Shown here one piece after another: positions 7,232-14,700 of a DNA stretch of 14,858 nucleotides. The notes below the pieces were generated by a model. That model had not been told where the DNA came from and made no database searches. It worked only from the letters and a program-made list of their open reading frames with translations. The DNA is from Peptococcaceae bacterium. Lineage in GTDB: Bacteria; Bacillota; Dehalobacteriia; UBA7702. Location of the stretch: the NCBI GenBank assembly GCA_019415505.1, contig DXZC01000050.1:1-14858 (forward strand), given 5' to 3'. The position numbers and the translations under genes were made by a program. The first letter of the stretch is position 1. Each line of letters begins with the position of its first letter.

Positions 7232-7953
7232 TCGATAAAATCGATCCCCGTATGAAATTAGTCTGGTGTTTAGTGCTGCTCTTCACGGCGCTGCTGAGTG
7301 ATAACATTGTGACCGAAGCCGCTGTTTTGGCCCTGGTGCTGATTACAGATATACTCTTGACCAAGAGTTTAAAAAAATATAAAATCCTTCTCCTTCTCTT
7401 CTTAGTGGTAGCCTCCCAGATTTTTTTAATGCAAATACTCTTTAATCGGGAGGGGCACATTATCGCCGAATGGTGGATAATCTCAGTGTATAGCGGCGCT
7501 TTACCTGCTGCCTTGTTGGGTACTCTGCGTACTGTAGCAGTGTCCTGCACTGCCATTCAGATGCTCTCCTGGACCTCTGCCGATGACGCCGTGCTGATGC
7601 TGGTATCCTTTAAGGCGCCTTATCGCTACGCTATGCTCGTCAGCATGGCCCAACGGTTTTTTCCGCTCCTCAAAGCGGAATATCAGGCTATTGTGGACAG
7701 CCAGGCCGTCCGAGGCGTTCCCACTAATGGGCTGAAAAACCAGCTTCGCCTTCTGCCCGTGACGTTTCTGCCTTTCCTTTATCGTTCAGTGAGCCGCACT
7801 AGTGAGATTGCTCTCTCCATGGAACTCCGGGGCTTTGGCTATGCCAAGACCCGTACCTTCATGAAGGAGCTGCACCTGGCAAAGACTGAGGTTGCGTTCA
7901 TGGCCCTACTCCTAATCCTCTTTTTGGTTACTCGCTGTTATTTTAAGATATAG
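7222..7953 (+). CDS. ecfT: ECF transporter transmembrane component EcfT (YkoC/CbiQ family)
   Basis: This is a 243-residue inner-membrane protein that couples ATP hydrolysis to the substrate-binding subunit. It opens with IDPRMKLVW, the usual EcfT/CbiQ beginning. Hydrophobic segments follow near residues 10-30, 32-48, 52-74, 88-112 and 222-240. The two coupling-helix motifs are visible as VRG (163-165, in SQAVRGV) and LRG (202-204, in SMELRGFG); the family usually has ARG. The start ATG 7222 overlaps the ATPase stop by 10 bp and is preceded by GGGGGGTGA (7207-7215), indicating coupled translation. Together with the fused ATPase and the YkoE-like S protein it makes a complete dedicated ECF importer. 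Confidence 0.92.
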   Translation: MRLIDKIDPRMKLVWCLVLLFTALLSDNIVTEAAVLALVLITDILLTKSLKKYKILLLLFLVVASQIFLMQILFNREGHIIAEWWIISVYSGALPAALLGTLRTVAVSCTAIQMLSWTSADDAVLMLVSFKAPYRYAMLVSMAQRFFPLLKAEYQAIVDSQAVRGVPTNGLKNQLRLLPVTFLPFLYRSVSRTSEIALSMELRGFGYAKTRTFMKELHLAKTEVAFMALLLILFLVTRCYFKI

Positions 7954-8037
7954 ACCGGCGATACCGGTCAGAAAGGAATGAAAATGGCCGGAAATTATCG
8001 ATCATCCTTGATTTACACCATTAACTGCATTTTTTAG
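7953..8037 (+). other. Hairpin and possible 17-19 codon micro-ORF between ecfT and the S-component gene
   Basis: This is the largest gap in the operon (105 bp). GACCGG (7953-7958) pairs perfectly with CCGGTC (7964-7969) around CGATA, at the ecfT stop codon, with no U tail. AAGGA (7973-7977) then precedes ATG codons at 7978 and 7984. The frame MAGNYRSSLIYTINCIF from 7984 (two residues more from 7978) ends in TAG at 8035-8037, just before the S-component ribosome site. It may be a translated spacer peptide, an mRNA-stability element, or chance. No family is recognised. Confidence 0.25.
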
Positions 8038-8058
8038 TAAATCAAAGGAGAAATAAAC

Positions 8059-8622
8059 ATGACACAATTATCCCCAAATTCCCTGTTTCGCACTGATACC
8101 AAAGCCCTCGTCGGCTCGGTAATCCTAGGCATTGTCTTTGTCATCGCTTGCCAGGTTACAGGCTTTATTGACAATCTTACCCCCTGGGGCAAGGTGGGAA
8201 TGTACCTCATTAATGGTTCTTGCTGGGCCTTTTTTACCGGTATCATCACTCTGCTCTATAAACAGCCCGCCGGTCTCATTGCCGGTGAGGTGGAAGCAAT
8301 AATCTCTATCTGGTATAGCCCGTTATGGATTTGCTTTATCTTTGCCAATGCCGTGGGGACTCTTGCCGTCTCCCTGGTGGTGAAAAAATTTTCTATGGAA
8401 AAATGGAGCCACCATTTGATTTGTCAGTTTTTCGTCAATGTTTTGGGCAATTTCTTCATTGGCGTAGGTCTTGTCAAGATCTACGGTTTGCCTCTCAATG
8501 TGGCAATCATCGAGTCGGCAATTATTGCTTTGGTCTGCACCATCGTCGCAACTCTAATCCAAAAGCCGGTCTACGATAAAATGCGGGAGTCAGGCTTAGT
8601 GAAAACTAAGGGGGCGATGTGA
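8059..8622 (+). CDS. ECF transporter substrate-binding (S) component, YkoE-like
   Basis: This 187-residue membrane protein has about six helices (near 16-37, 46-67, 71-84, 88-108, 118-138, 147-167), the size and topology of ECF S components. The pattern around residues 49-80 (GSCWAFFTGIITLLYKQPAG, then AGEVEA) resembles the YkoE/ABC_cobalt group, whose best-known member takes up the thiamine precursor HMP. Position alone also supports the call: it follows a fused ECF ATPase and EcfT. The control by cobalamin makes a B12-related substrate more likely here than HMP, as proposed for the CbrT-type systems, but specificity cannot be read from the sequence. AAAGGAG (8044-8050) sits 8 nt before the ATG. 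Its stop shares one base with the ubiD start (TGATG). Confidence 0.8.
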   Translation: MTQLSPNSLFRTDTKALVGSVILGIVFVIACQVTGFIDNLTPWGKVGMYLINGSCWAFFTGIITLLYKQPAGLIAGEVEAIISIWYSPLWICFIFANAVGTLAVSLVVKKFSMEKWSHHLICQFFVNVLGNFFIGVGLVKIYGLPLNVAIIESAIIALVCTIVATLIQKPVYDKMRESGLVKTKGAM

Positions 8623-9989
8623 TGCAACAGAACCTGCGGGAATTTTTAAAATCCGCCGAGGCCAATGGTGTTTTGTGCCGGGTACCGGAAAAAGTACAGC
8701 GGGAATACGAGATTAGCACCTTCATGATGGAGCTGGACAAAGCAAAACAGCATCCCATTGTCTGTTTTGAAGATGTGGAAAACAGCGATTTTCCCGTAGT
8801 AACCAACATTCTAGGCTGCCGGGAGCGGTTTGCCGAGGGGCTGGGAGTGAAAACTGAGGCAGTAGCGGAGACATATGCAAAGAGTATCCACTCTCGCATT
8901 GACGAAGTAGAGGTTGTGAAGGACGCGCCTCTCAACGCCCACACCATCACCGGGGAAGATATTGATTTATATAAATTGCCCATTCTCACTCATTTCCCCA
9001 TAGACGCCGGCCCCTATGTGACTTCCGGTCTCTGCGTGGCCAAGGACCCGGAAAGCGGGGCGGAAACTCTGGGTTTCCACCGTATGCAGCTTAAAGGGAA
9101 AGATAAATTAGGCATCTCCCTCCACTCCCGCCAACGGCTCTGGGAATACTTCCGCCGCAGCGAGGAGCGGGGCGAAAGCCTGAAGGCCGCTATCGTCATT
9201 GGCGTGCACCCCAATATTGCCCTGGGCTCCATGGCGCTAGTCCCCTACGATTTGGGGAAATACGGCGCTATTGCCGGCCTCTTCGGAGAACCATTGGCAG
9301 TGACGGCCTGCACCCACGCCGACCTCACCGTCCCGGCCTATGCCGAGATTGTGCTGGAAGGAGAGATTCTCGCCGACGTTCGGGAACAGGAAGGGCCCTT
9401 TGCTGAATTTACCAATTACGCCTGCTACCGCAGTACGGAAAACGTCTTTCGAGTCACGGCCATCCGCCACCGGGAAAAAGCTTTTTACCACGACATTACG
9501 CCAGGAATGAGCCGGGAACACGTCACCGTTGTTGCCCTACAGCGGGAGGGGGATGTTTTGCACGCCCTCCGGCAAACGCTACCCAACATCAAGGCCGTCC
9601 ACGCTCCCTTTTCCGCCTGCGGCCTATTCACCTGCTATATCTCAATGAAAAAAATAGCTGAGGGCCAGCCCCAGCAGGCTATCTACGCTGCCCTGGCTGT
9701 GGATCACAACATCAAGACCGTCATTGTCGTTGATGAAGATGTGGATGTTTTCAACGAGGAGGAAGTCCTCTGGGCTTTGGCCACACGGCTCCAGGCCGAC
9801 CACGGCGTTAGCATTCTGCCCCAGCACTTGGGCATGGGCGTGACGTTGGACCCTTCCACCGATGACCTGAGCCGCAGCTCCAAAATGGGCATTGACGCCA
9901 CCAAACCCTTGAGCGGCTTCGCCCCCAAGATTGAAATAAACGCTGATGTGAAACGGGCTGTGCAACGGCTCCGGCAGTATGTGAAGTGA
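8622..9989 (+). CDS. ubiD: UbiD-family prenyl-FMN-dependent (de)carboxylase
   Basis: This 455-residue cytoplasmic enzyme belongs to the family that reversibly decarboxylates aromatic, heteroaromatic or alpha,beta-unsaturated acids using prenylated FMN. The catalytic Arg-Glu-Glu triad is visible as Arg154 (FHRMQ) and Glu257/Glu262 (QEGPFAEF), with the usual five-residue spacing of the glutamates. The motif PAYAEIVLEG is also typical. At the position of the metal-binding Asn, five residues before the Arg, I read Thr149 instead, an oddity if the alignment holds. Two starts compete: GTG 8619 and ATG 8622. AAGGGGG (8608-8614) lies 7 nt before the ATG, which I prefer. The gene overlaps the S-component stop by one base. 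UbiX and an LpdD-like protein in the same operon supply and load the cofactor. It is close in length to UbiD, VdcC/BsdC and LpdC, but the substrate is unknown. Confidence 0.93.
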   Translation: MQQNLREFLKSAEANGVLCRVPEKVQREYEISTFMMELDKAKQHPIVCFEDVENSDFPVVTNILGCRERFAEGLGVKTEAVAETYAKSIHSRIDEVEVVKDAPLNAHTITGEDIDLYKLPILTHFPIDAGPYVTSGLCVAKDPESGAETLGFHRMQLKGKDKLGISLHSRQRLWEYFRRSEERGESLKAAIVIGVHPNIALGSMALVPYDLGKYGAIAGLFGEPLAVTACTHADLTVPAYAEIVLEGEILADVREQEGPFAEFTNYACYRSTENVFRVTAIRHREKAFYHDITPGMSREHVTVVALQREGDVLHALRQTLPNIKAVHAPFSACGLFTCYISMKKIAEGQPQQAIYAALAVDHNIKTVIVVDEDVDVFNEEEVLWALATRLQADHGVSILPQHLGMGVTLDPSTDDLSRSSKMGIDATKPLSGFAPKIEINADVKRAVQRLRQYVK

Positions 9990-10003
9990 GGGGGTGAGAG
10001 CTT

Positions 10004-12067
10004 ATGCGTATTGCCATTGACACCGGCGGTACTTTTAGCGATTTTATTGCTGAGGGGTACCTGGACGGAAAACCACGGCAAATATTTGTAAAGTACCCCA
10101 CAAATCATAAGGATCCCGCCGCAGGGATTCTCGCTGGTCTCCATGGACTGGCGAAAGCATGGGGAACGGATTTGTCAGGGCTGCTATCTCAGACTGACCA
10201 GATTCTCCATGGTACCACGCTGGCCCTCAATGCTCTGCTGGAATCAAAAGGGGCAAAAACCGCTCTTTTCACCACCGAGGGCTTTCGGGATGCGCTAGAA
10301 ATCCGCCGAGCGCAGCTAAAAGATCAATGGGATATCCGGGCTTTAACGCCTCCGGTCCTGGTCCCCCGGCGACTGCGCCTTGGCATTGCCCAGCGCATGG
10401 ATTACCAGGGCCATGTAACGCGGGAACTGGATGAGGAGAGCGTTATCGCCGCCTGCGCCAAGTGCAGGGAATTTGGCGTGGAGTCTATCGCCGTTTGCTA
10501 TCTTTTTTCCTTTTTAAACCCAGAACATGAGCGCCGTACCGCAGAAATTATTCGTCAAGAGCTCCCCGGTGTTTTCATCACCCTCTCCTCGGAAGTGGCA
10601 CCCAAAATTCGAGAATACGAGCGCACTTCCACCACGGTGATCAACGCCTATTTGAGCCCCATTCTCACTACTTATCTACAGCGGCTGGAAGAGGAGCTAA
10701 AGTCCTTTGGCTGGGAAAAGCCCATCCACATCATGACCAATAACGGTGGACTAAGTGACACCGAAGCTATGGCAAACTTCGCGGTCCGCACCTTGCTTTC
10801 AGGACCTGCCGGCGGCGCTTGCGGCAATACAGCCTTGAGCCGGCTCTGCGGGAGAGATAAGGTCTTGTTAGCAGATATGGGCGGCACCAGTTTTGACGTG
10901 CACGTCAGTGACGGCGGGGAGCGGGATCTCGTGGCCGGTGCGGAGATTAATGAATATCCCCTCTCCATTCCTATGTTGGACATTCACTCTATTGGCGCCG
11001 GTGGAGGCAGTATCGTACGAGCCGACGGGGAAGGCGGTATTCAGGTTGGCCCCAGTTCTGCCGGGTCAGCGCCGGGTCCAGTATGCTATGGCTTGGGTGG
11101 GAAAGACATTACCATAACCGATGCTTTACTGCTCTTGGGGCTTCTCGATGAAAAAGGCTTTCTCTGTGGCCGCGTAACCCTGGATCGCGCCGCGGCCACA
11201 GAGCGAATGGTGGAAACGGTAGCTAAACCCCTGGGCCTTAATGATGCACAAACTGCCGCCAATATAATCTATCGCATTGCGGCGGAAAAAATGGCTGACG
11301 CCATTCGTCTGGTCACCGTGGCCAAGGGTAAGGACGTCCGAGAGTTTAGTCTGATCTCTGCTGGTGGGGCTTTTTCCCTCTTTGCCGCCAATATTGCCGC
11401 TGCCTTGGGGATAAAGGAGGTTCTCATACCTCTGACTTCGCCGGTATTTTGCGCTTGGGGTATGCTGGGCGCTGCCCGGCGGTACGATTTCAGTCAAAGT
11501 TTTTTTATGGCACAACAGCGGTTTGACGCCGCCGCCGTGGCGAAACATCTCGCCGGAATGCGGGAAAAAGGCCGCAGAGAATTGAGCCGCCTTGGCGTTA
11601 CTGAGGGAGAACAGCGTTTTGCCTTCACCGCAGAAATGCGCTACATTGGCCAGCATCACGAAATTTCCGTAGACTGGGACGATAGCTATTTAGAAGATAC
11701 TGAAGCGCTATCTGCGGCCTTCCACCAACGGCACTTGGCAATTTTTGCCTACAACGAGCCGGAGAGAGAATGGGAGATCATCCATTTTCATCTGGCCTGT
11801 GGCGAATCGGAACCACAGTGCTCCCTGTTTCCCGCTGCTACAGAGGTTGAAGCGGCGGGACACACCGTTGCCCCTGGTGAAGCCTTTGGTCTGACGGGCA
11901 GAGCGGAAATCGCCGTTTTTCGCGGCGAAGGGTTGCGGCAAGAGACCGAAGGGCCTGCTTTGGTCAATTTTGATTTTACCTCGGTGTTAGTGCCGGCAGG
12001 ATATATTTTTTACCGCGAGACCGACGGCTTGTACCTTTTGAAACGGAAGGATGGTGACGCAAAATGA
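10004..12067 (+). CDS. hyuA: HyuA-type ATP-binding subunit (hydantoinase A/oxoprolinase/acetone carboxylase family)
   Basis: This 687-residue ASKHA-fold subunit works with HyuB. Relatives phosphorylate or activate lactams, hydantoins or ketones with ATP (5-oxoprolinase, N-methylhydantoinase, acetone and acetophenone carboxylases). Visible motifs: DTGGTFSD (6-13) phosphate loop, HGTTLALNALLE (69-80), TEGFRDALEIRR, SGPAGG (266-271), ADMGGTSFDV (290-299) second phosphate motif, and GAGGGSI (331-337). The full N-terminal HyuA_N, central hydantoinase_A and C-terminal domains are present. The start ATG 10004 follows ubiD by 14 bp, with GGGGGTGA (9990-9997) as ribosome site. The stop overlaps hyuB in ATGA. 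No acetone-carboxylase gamma subunit is seen in the window, so a hydrolase is at least as likely as a carboxylase. Confidence 0.93.
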   Translation: MRIAIDTGGTFSDFIAEGYLDGKPRQIFVKYPTNHKDPAAGILAGLHGLAKAWGTDLSGLLSQTDQILHGTTLALNALLESKGAKTALFTTEGFRDALEIRRAQLKDQWDIRALTPPVLVPRRLRLGIAQRMDYQGHVTRELDEESVIAACAKCREFGVESIAVCYLFSFLNPEHERRTAEIIRQELPGVFITLSSEVAPKIREYERTSTTVINAYLSPILTTYLQRLEEELKSFGWEKPIHIMTNNGGLSDTEAMANFAVRTLLSGPAGGACGNTALSRLCGRDKVLLADMGGTSFDVHVSDGGERDLVAGAEINEYPLSIPMLDIHSIGAGGGSIVRADGEGGIQVGPSSAGSAPGPVCYGLGGKDITITDALLLLGLLDEKGFLCGRVTLDRAAATERMVETVAKPLGLNDAQTAANIIYRIAAEKMADAIRLVTVAKGKDVREFSLISAGGAFSLFAANIAAALGIKEVLIPLTSPVFCAWGMLGAARRYDFSQSFFMAQQRFDAAAVAKHLAGMREKGRRELSRLGVTEGEQRFAFTAEMRYIGQHHEISVDWDDSYLEDTEALSAAFHQRHLAIFAYNEPEREWEIIHFHLACGESEPQCSLFPAATEVEAAGHTVAPGEAFGLTGRAEIAVFRGEGLRQETEGPALVNFDFTSVLVPAGYIFYRETDGLYLLKRKDGDAK

Positions 12068-13797
12068 GCAAGCGCAGCGAGGAAATCCTACATCGTACTA
12101 TCATAGCTAACCGGCTGGATTCCATTGCCGGAGAAATGGGGCTGGCTTTGGAACACGCGGCTCATTCCCCAATCTTCGCCGAAGCCTGCGACTTTGCCTG
12201 CTGTATCTGTGACGGCTCTGGAGAGCTAGTGTCACAGCTTAGCGGTATTCCTATTTTGGCAACAGCGGGGGCTTATAGCGTCAAGTCAATACTGGGGCGC
12301 TATGGGGATGACATCGCTCAAGGGGATGTTTTCATTCTCAACGACCCCTATGACGGTGGCAACCATCTGCCGGATATCGGCATCATCACCCCGGTATTTT
12401 GGGAAGATGAACTGCTGTTCTTTTGTGTCAGCCGGGCGCACCATGGTGATATTGGCGGCTCCACGGCGGGGAGTTACAATCCCAAAGCAACGGAGATTTT
12501 TCAAGAGGGAATCCGCATCCCGCCAACGAGGATTGCCGTTGGGGGTAAGCTCCTGGATGAGGTTATGGAATTAATCCTTCTCAATACTCGGAACCCGCAA
12601 ATGCTGCGGAGCGACTTGCTGGCTCAAATGGGGGCCAACCGCATCGGCGCAAGACGCATTGGTGAAATGCTGGCGACCTACGGAACAGAAACCGTAAAAC
12701 TCGCCGTGACCTCCTGGTTGAAATATGCCGAGGAAATGACGAAAAAACGTATTGCCGCTATTCCCGACGGAGTGTACCGCGGGGTGGAGTACATAGATGA
12801 CGACGGTTTTCAAGCGGAGCCGGTGAAGATTGCTCTAGCGGTCAAGGTGGCGGACGACCATATCCTCGTAGATTTTACAGGAACGGACCCCCAGGTCAAG
12901 GGTTTTATCAATACTTCGGTGGTGACAGCGACAACGGCGGTGGGTATTGCCTGCCTGTGGTTCCTCGGCCGGGACATACCGCGGAACAGCGGAGCCTTTT
13001 CCTGCATCAATGTGAACCTGCCTAAGGGCTCTTTGGTGAACCCTGACGAACCAGCGCCCATGACCCTCTGCACCTTAACACCGGCCAGCGAGATTATAGG
13101 CGCCGTCTTTCAAGCTTTGGAGCAAGCTGTGCCCAGTCGCGTGCCAGCGGGGTATCACCGCTATAACGGCCCCTCCTATTACGGCACTGACCCTCGGACC
13201 GGTCGATATTATGTGGGCTTTTCCTTCTGTTCGCTGGGGAGCGGCGGCGCCTTCCCAGGCTTTGACGGGAAACCCTATATGGCAACGCTGTCTAACTTCG
13301 GCGGGGTCAAAGCGCCGGACATTGAGTCCAACGAGGTGCAGTACCCCCACATCACCCTGTACCACGAAATGGAGACCGATACCGCTGGCGCCGGTGAATT
13401 CCGGGGCGGCGCCGGGATGCGCTATGCTTTTGAGCTCTACGACGAAGGCAGCCATATCGTCAACTTCGGCGATGGCATGAAGTTTGCTCCCTATGGCCTG
13501 GCCGGGGGACATAAAGGCAGCTTAAACCGGGGAACCTTCATCCACAATGGTGAAAAGCAGACTTTTGCCAGTAAAGAAGCGCCTAGAAAAGTGTCAAAAG
13601 GGGATCAGGTTCGTCTCCACTCCAGCGGCGGTGGAGGCTGGGGAACCCCTTTAAAACGAGAGCCGGAGAAAGTATACTTTGATTATCTCGATGAGATTAT
13701 CTCCAAAGAAGCGGCGGCGGAAGTCTACGGCGTGATTTTAACGGAATCCGGTGTAGATAAAGAGGCCACCGCGAAAAGAAGAGAGCAACTGATATGA
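12064..13797 (+). CDS. hyuB: HyuB-type catalytic subunit (hydantoinase B/oxoprolinase family)
   Basis: This 577-residue partner of HyuA carries the substrate-converting site. Family motifs are clear: the N-terminal RLDSIAGEMGLALEHAAHSP, SQLSGIPILAT, NDPYDGGNHLPD (93-104) and RAHHGDIGG (124-132), whose Asp and His residues correspond to the metal site seen in acetone and acetophenone carboxylases. The glycine-rich C-terminal SSGGGGWGTP (520 onward) is also typical. The length is normal for a complete B subunit. ATG 12064 overlaps the hyuA stop (ATGA), and its own stop overlaps ubiX the same way, so stoichiometric translation is likely. Possible reactions are ATP-dependent cleavage of a cyclic amide or imide, or carboxylation of a ketone. 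The sequence does not decide. Confidence 0.93.
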   Translation: MSKRSEEILHRTIIANRLDSIAGEMGLALEHAAHSPIFAEACDFACCICDGSGELVSQLSGIPILATAGAYSVKSILGRYGDDIAQGDVFILNDPYDGGNHLPDIGIITPVFWEDELLFFCVSRAHHGDIGGSTAGSYNPKATEIFQEGIRIPPTRIAVGGKLLDEVMELILLNTRNPQMLRSDLLAQMGANRIGARRIGEMLATYGTETVKLAVTSWLKYAEEMTKKRIAAIPDGVYRGVEYIDDDGFQAEPVKIALAVKVADDHILVDFTGTDPQVKGFINTSVVTATTAVGIACLWFLGRDIPRNSGAFSCINVNLPKGSLVNPDEPAPMTLCTLTPASEIIGAVFQALEQAVPSRVPAGYHRYNGPSYYGTDPRTGRYYVGFSFCSLGSGGAFPGFDGKPYMATLSNFGGVKAPDIESNEVQYPHITLYHEMETDTAGAGEFRGGAGMRYAFELYDEGSHIVNFGDGMKFAPYGLAGGHKGSLNRGTFIHNGEKQTFASKEAPRKVSKGDQVRLHSSGGGGWGTPLKREPEKVYFDYLDEIISKEAAAEVYGVILTESGVDKEATAKRREQLI

Positions 13798-14363
13798 AAT
13801 TATGTTTAGCTATCACCGGGGCCACCGGTGCAATTTATGGGATTCGCCTTTTGGAGTTTCTGAAAAAAACGGAACATCACGTGAGCTTGATTTTAAGCGC
13901 TTGGGCGGAAACAACGATTTTAACGGAAACCAACTATACCATAGAAGAAGTGAAAGCTCTAGCCGATGCAATCTATGATGAAAATGACCTGGCTGCGGCA
14001 GTTTCCAGCGGCTCTTACGGTATTGACGCCACCATCGTAGCTCCCTGTACCGTGAAAACATTGGCCGGGGTGGCCAATGGCTACAGTGACAACCTCATTG
14101 TCCGCTGCGCTGATGTGGCCTTAAAGGAACGCAAACAGCTGCTGCTGTTGGTGCGGGAAACCCCTCTTTCCCTGGTTCACCTGCGAAATATGGTGACAGT
14201 AACCGAGGCCGGGGGAATCATCGTTCCGCCGCTGCCGGCTTTTTATCACCAACCCCAGACTATGGAAGATGTGGTGAATCAATCCGTTGGTAAGGTCCTG
14301 GATCTGTTGAATATCCCCCACCAGTTGTTCCGCCGCTGGTCAGGAGAACCCCATGAAAATTGA
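13794..14363 (+). CDS. ubiX: UbiX-family flavin prenyltransferase
   Basis: This 189-residue enzyme joins a dimethylallyl group to reduced FMN, making the prenylated FMN that UbiD needs. Motifs are the FMN-binding TGATGAIYG (8-16), SSGSY (71-75), PCTVKTLAGVANGYSDNL, the basic ALKERK stretch, VRETPL, and the C-terminal MEDVVNQSVGKVLDLL. These are diagnostic of UbiX/Pad1 and the length is normal. The start ATG 13794 overlaps the hyuB stop by 4 bp. The C-terminus overlaps the next gene by 11 bp. Its presence beside ubiD suggests a dedicated prFMN supply for this operon rather than for ubiquinone, which an anaerobic Bacillota would not be expected to make. Confidence 0.96.
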   Translation: MKLCLAITGATGAIYGIRLLEFLKKTEHHVSLILSAWAETTILTETNYTIEEVKALADAIYDENDLAAAVSSGSYGIDATIVAPCTVKTLAGVANGYSDNLIVRCADVALKERKQLLLLVRETPLSLVHLRNMVTVTEAGGIIVPPLPAFYHQPQTMEDVVNQSVGKVLDLLNIPHQLFRRWSGEPHEN

Positions 14364-14700
14364 GATTGGCAGGGGCCGTACCGCCCTGAGTTATAATGTA
14401 ACCCGCCACGGCAAAGATCTGCATATCCATATTGACGGCGGTGTTTCCCACCTCGGCGCTGTGACGGCGGCAACGCCGGGAACCTGTGAAACCGTGGTCT
14501 TTCCCCAACATAAAGAGGGACATTTGACGGAACCTCTGGCAAAAGCCTTGGCCAATGCCCGTCAATGCCATGTGCTGGTTTCTGCGGGGGTCCACTTAGA
14601 TGATATCACCGCGGAGGAAATTCAGGTGATTTTAAAACAGAACGAAGAAATAGTCAAGACAATTCTCTATGCACTGGAAAGTCATAGTGATGCAAATTGA
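14353..14700 (+). CDS. lpdD: LpdD-like prenylated-flavin chaperone
   Basis: This 115-residue protein resembles the small D subunits found with UbiD-type decarboxylases such as gallate decarboxylase (LpdBCD), thought to help deliver or mature prenylated FMN. The recognisable patterns are GKDLHIHIDGG...HLGAV (20-37) and the C-terminal VSAGVHLDDITAEEIQVIL. It has no signal peptide or membrane segment. The start ATG 14353 has AGGAG (14342-14346) six nt upstream and overlaps ubiX by 11 bp. Its stop overlaps the next frame. Context (ubiX directly before, ubiD in the operon) supports the call strongly; the residue-level match is by memory of the family, so the symbol is moderately certain. Confidence 0.75.
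   Translation: MKIEIGRGRTALSYNVTRHGKDLHIHIDGGVSHLGAVTAATPGTCETVVFPQHKEGHLTEPLAKALANARQCHVLVSAGVHLDDITAEEIQVILKQNEEIVKTILYALESHSDAN

Noticed and set aside
8619..8621. GTG as the start of ubiD
   Set aside because: The next codon is ATG at 8622 with better spacing to AAGGGGG and a one-base stop/start overlap, so the ATG was chosen.
11126..11659. Minus-strand 177-codon frame within hyuA
   Set aside because: It is antisense to the well-conserved HyuA C-terminal region and has no recognisable motif.
10004..13797. Acetone carboxylase alpha/beta assignment for the Hyu genes
   Set aside because: The family resemblance is shared by several reactions and no gamma subunit is seen, so only the broad family is claimed.
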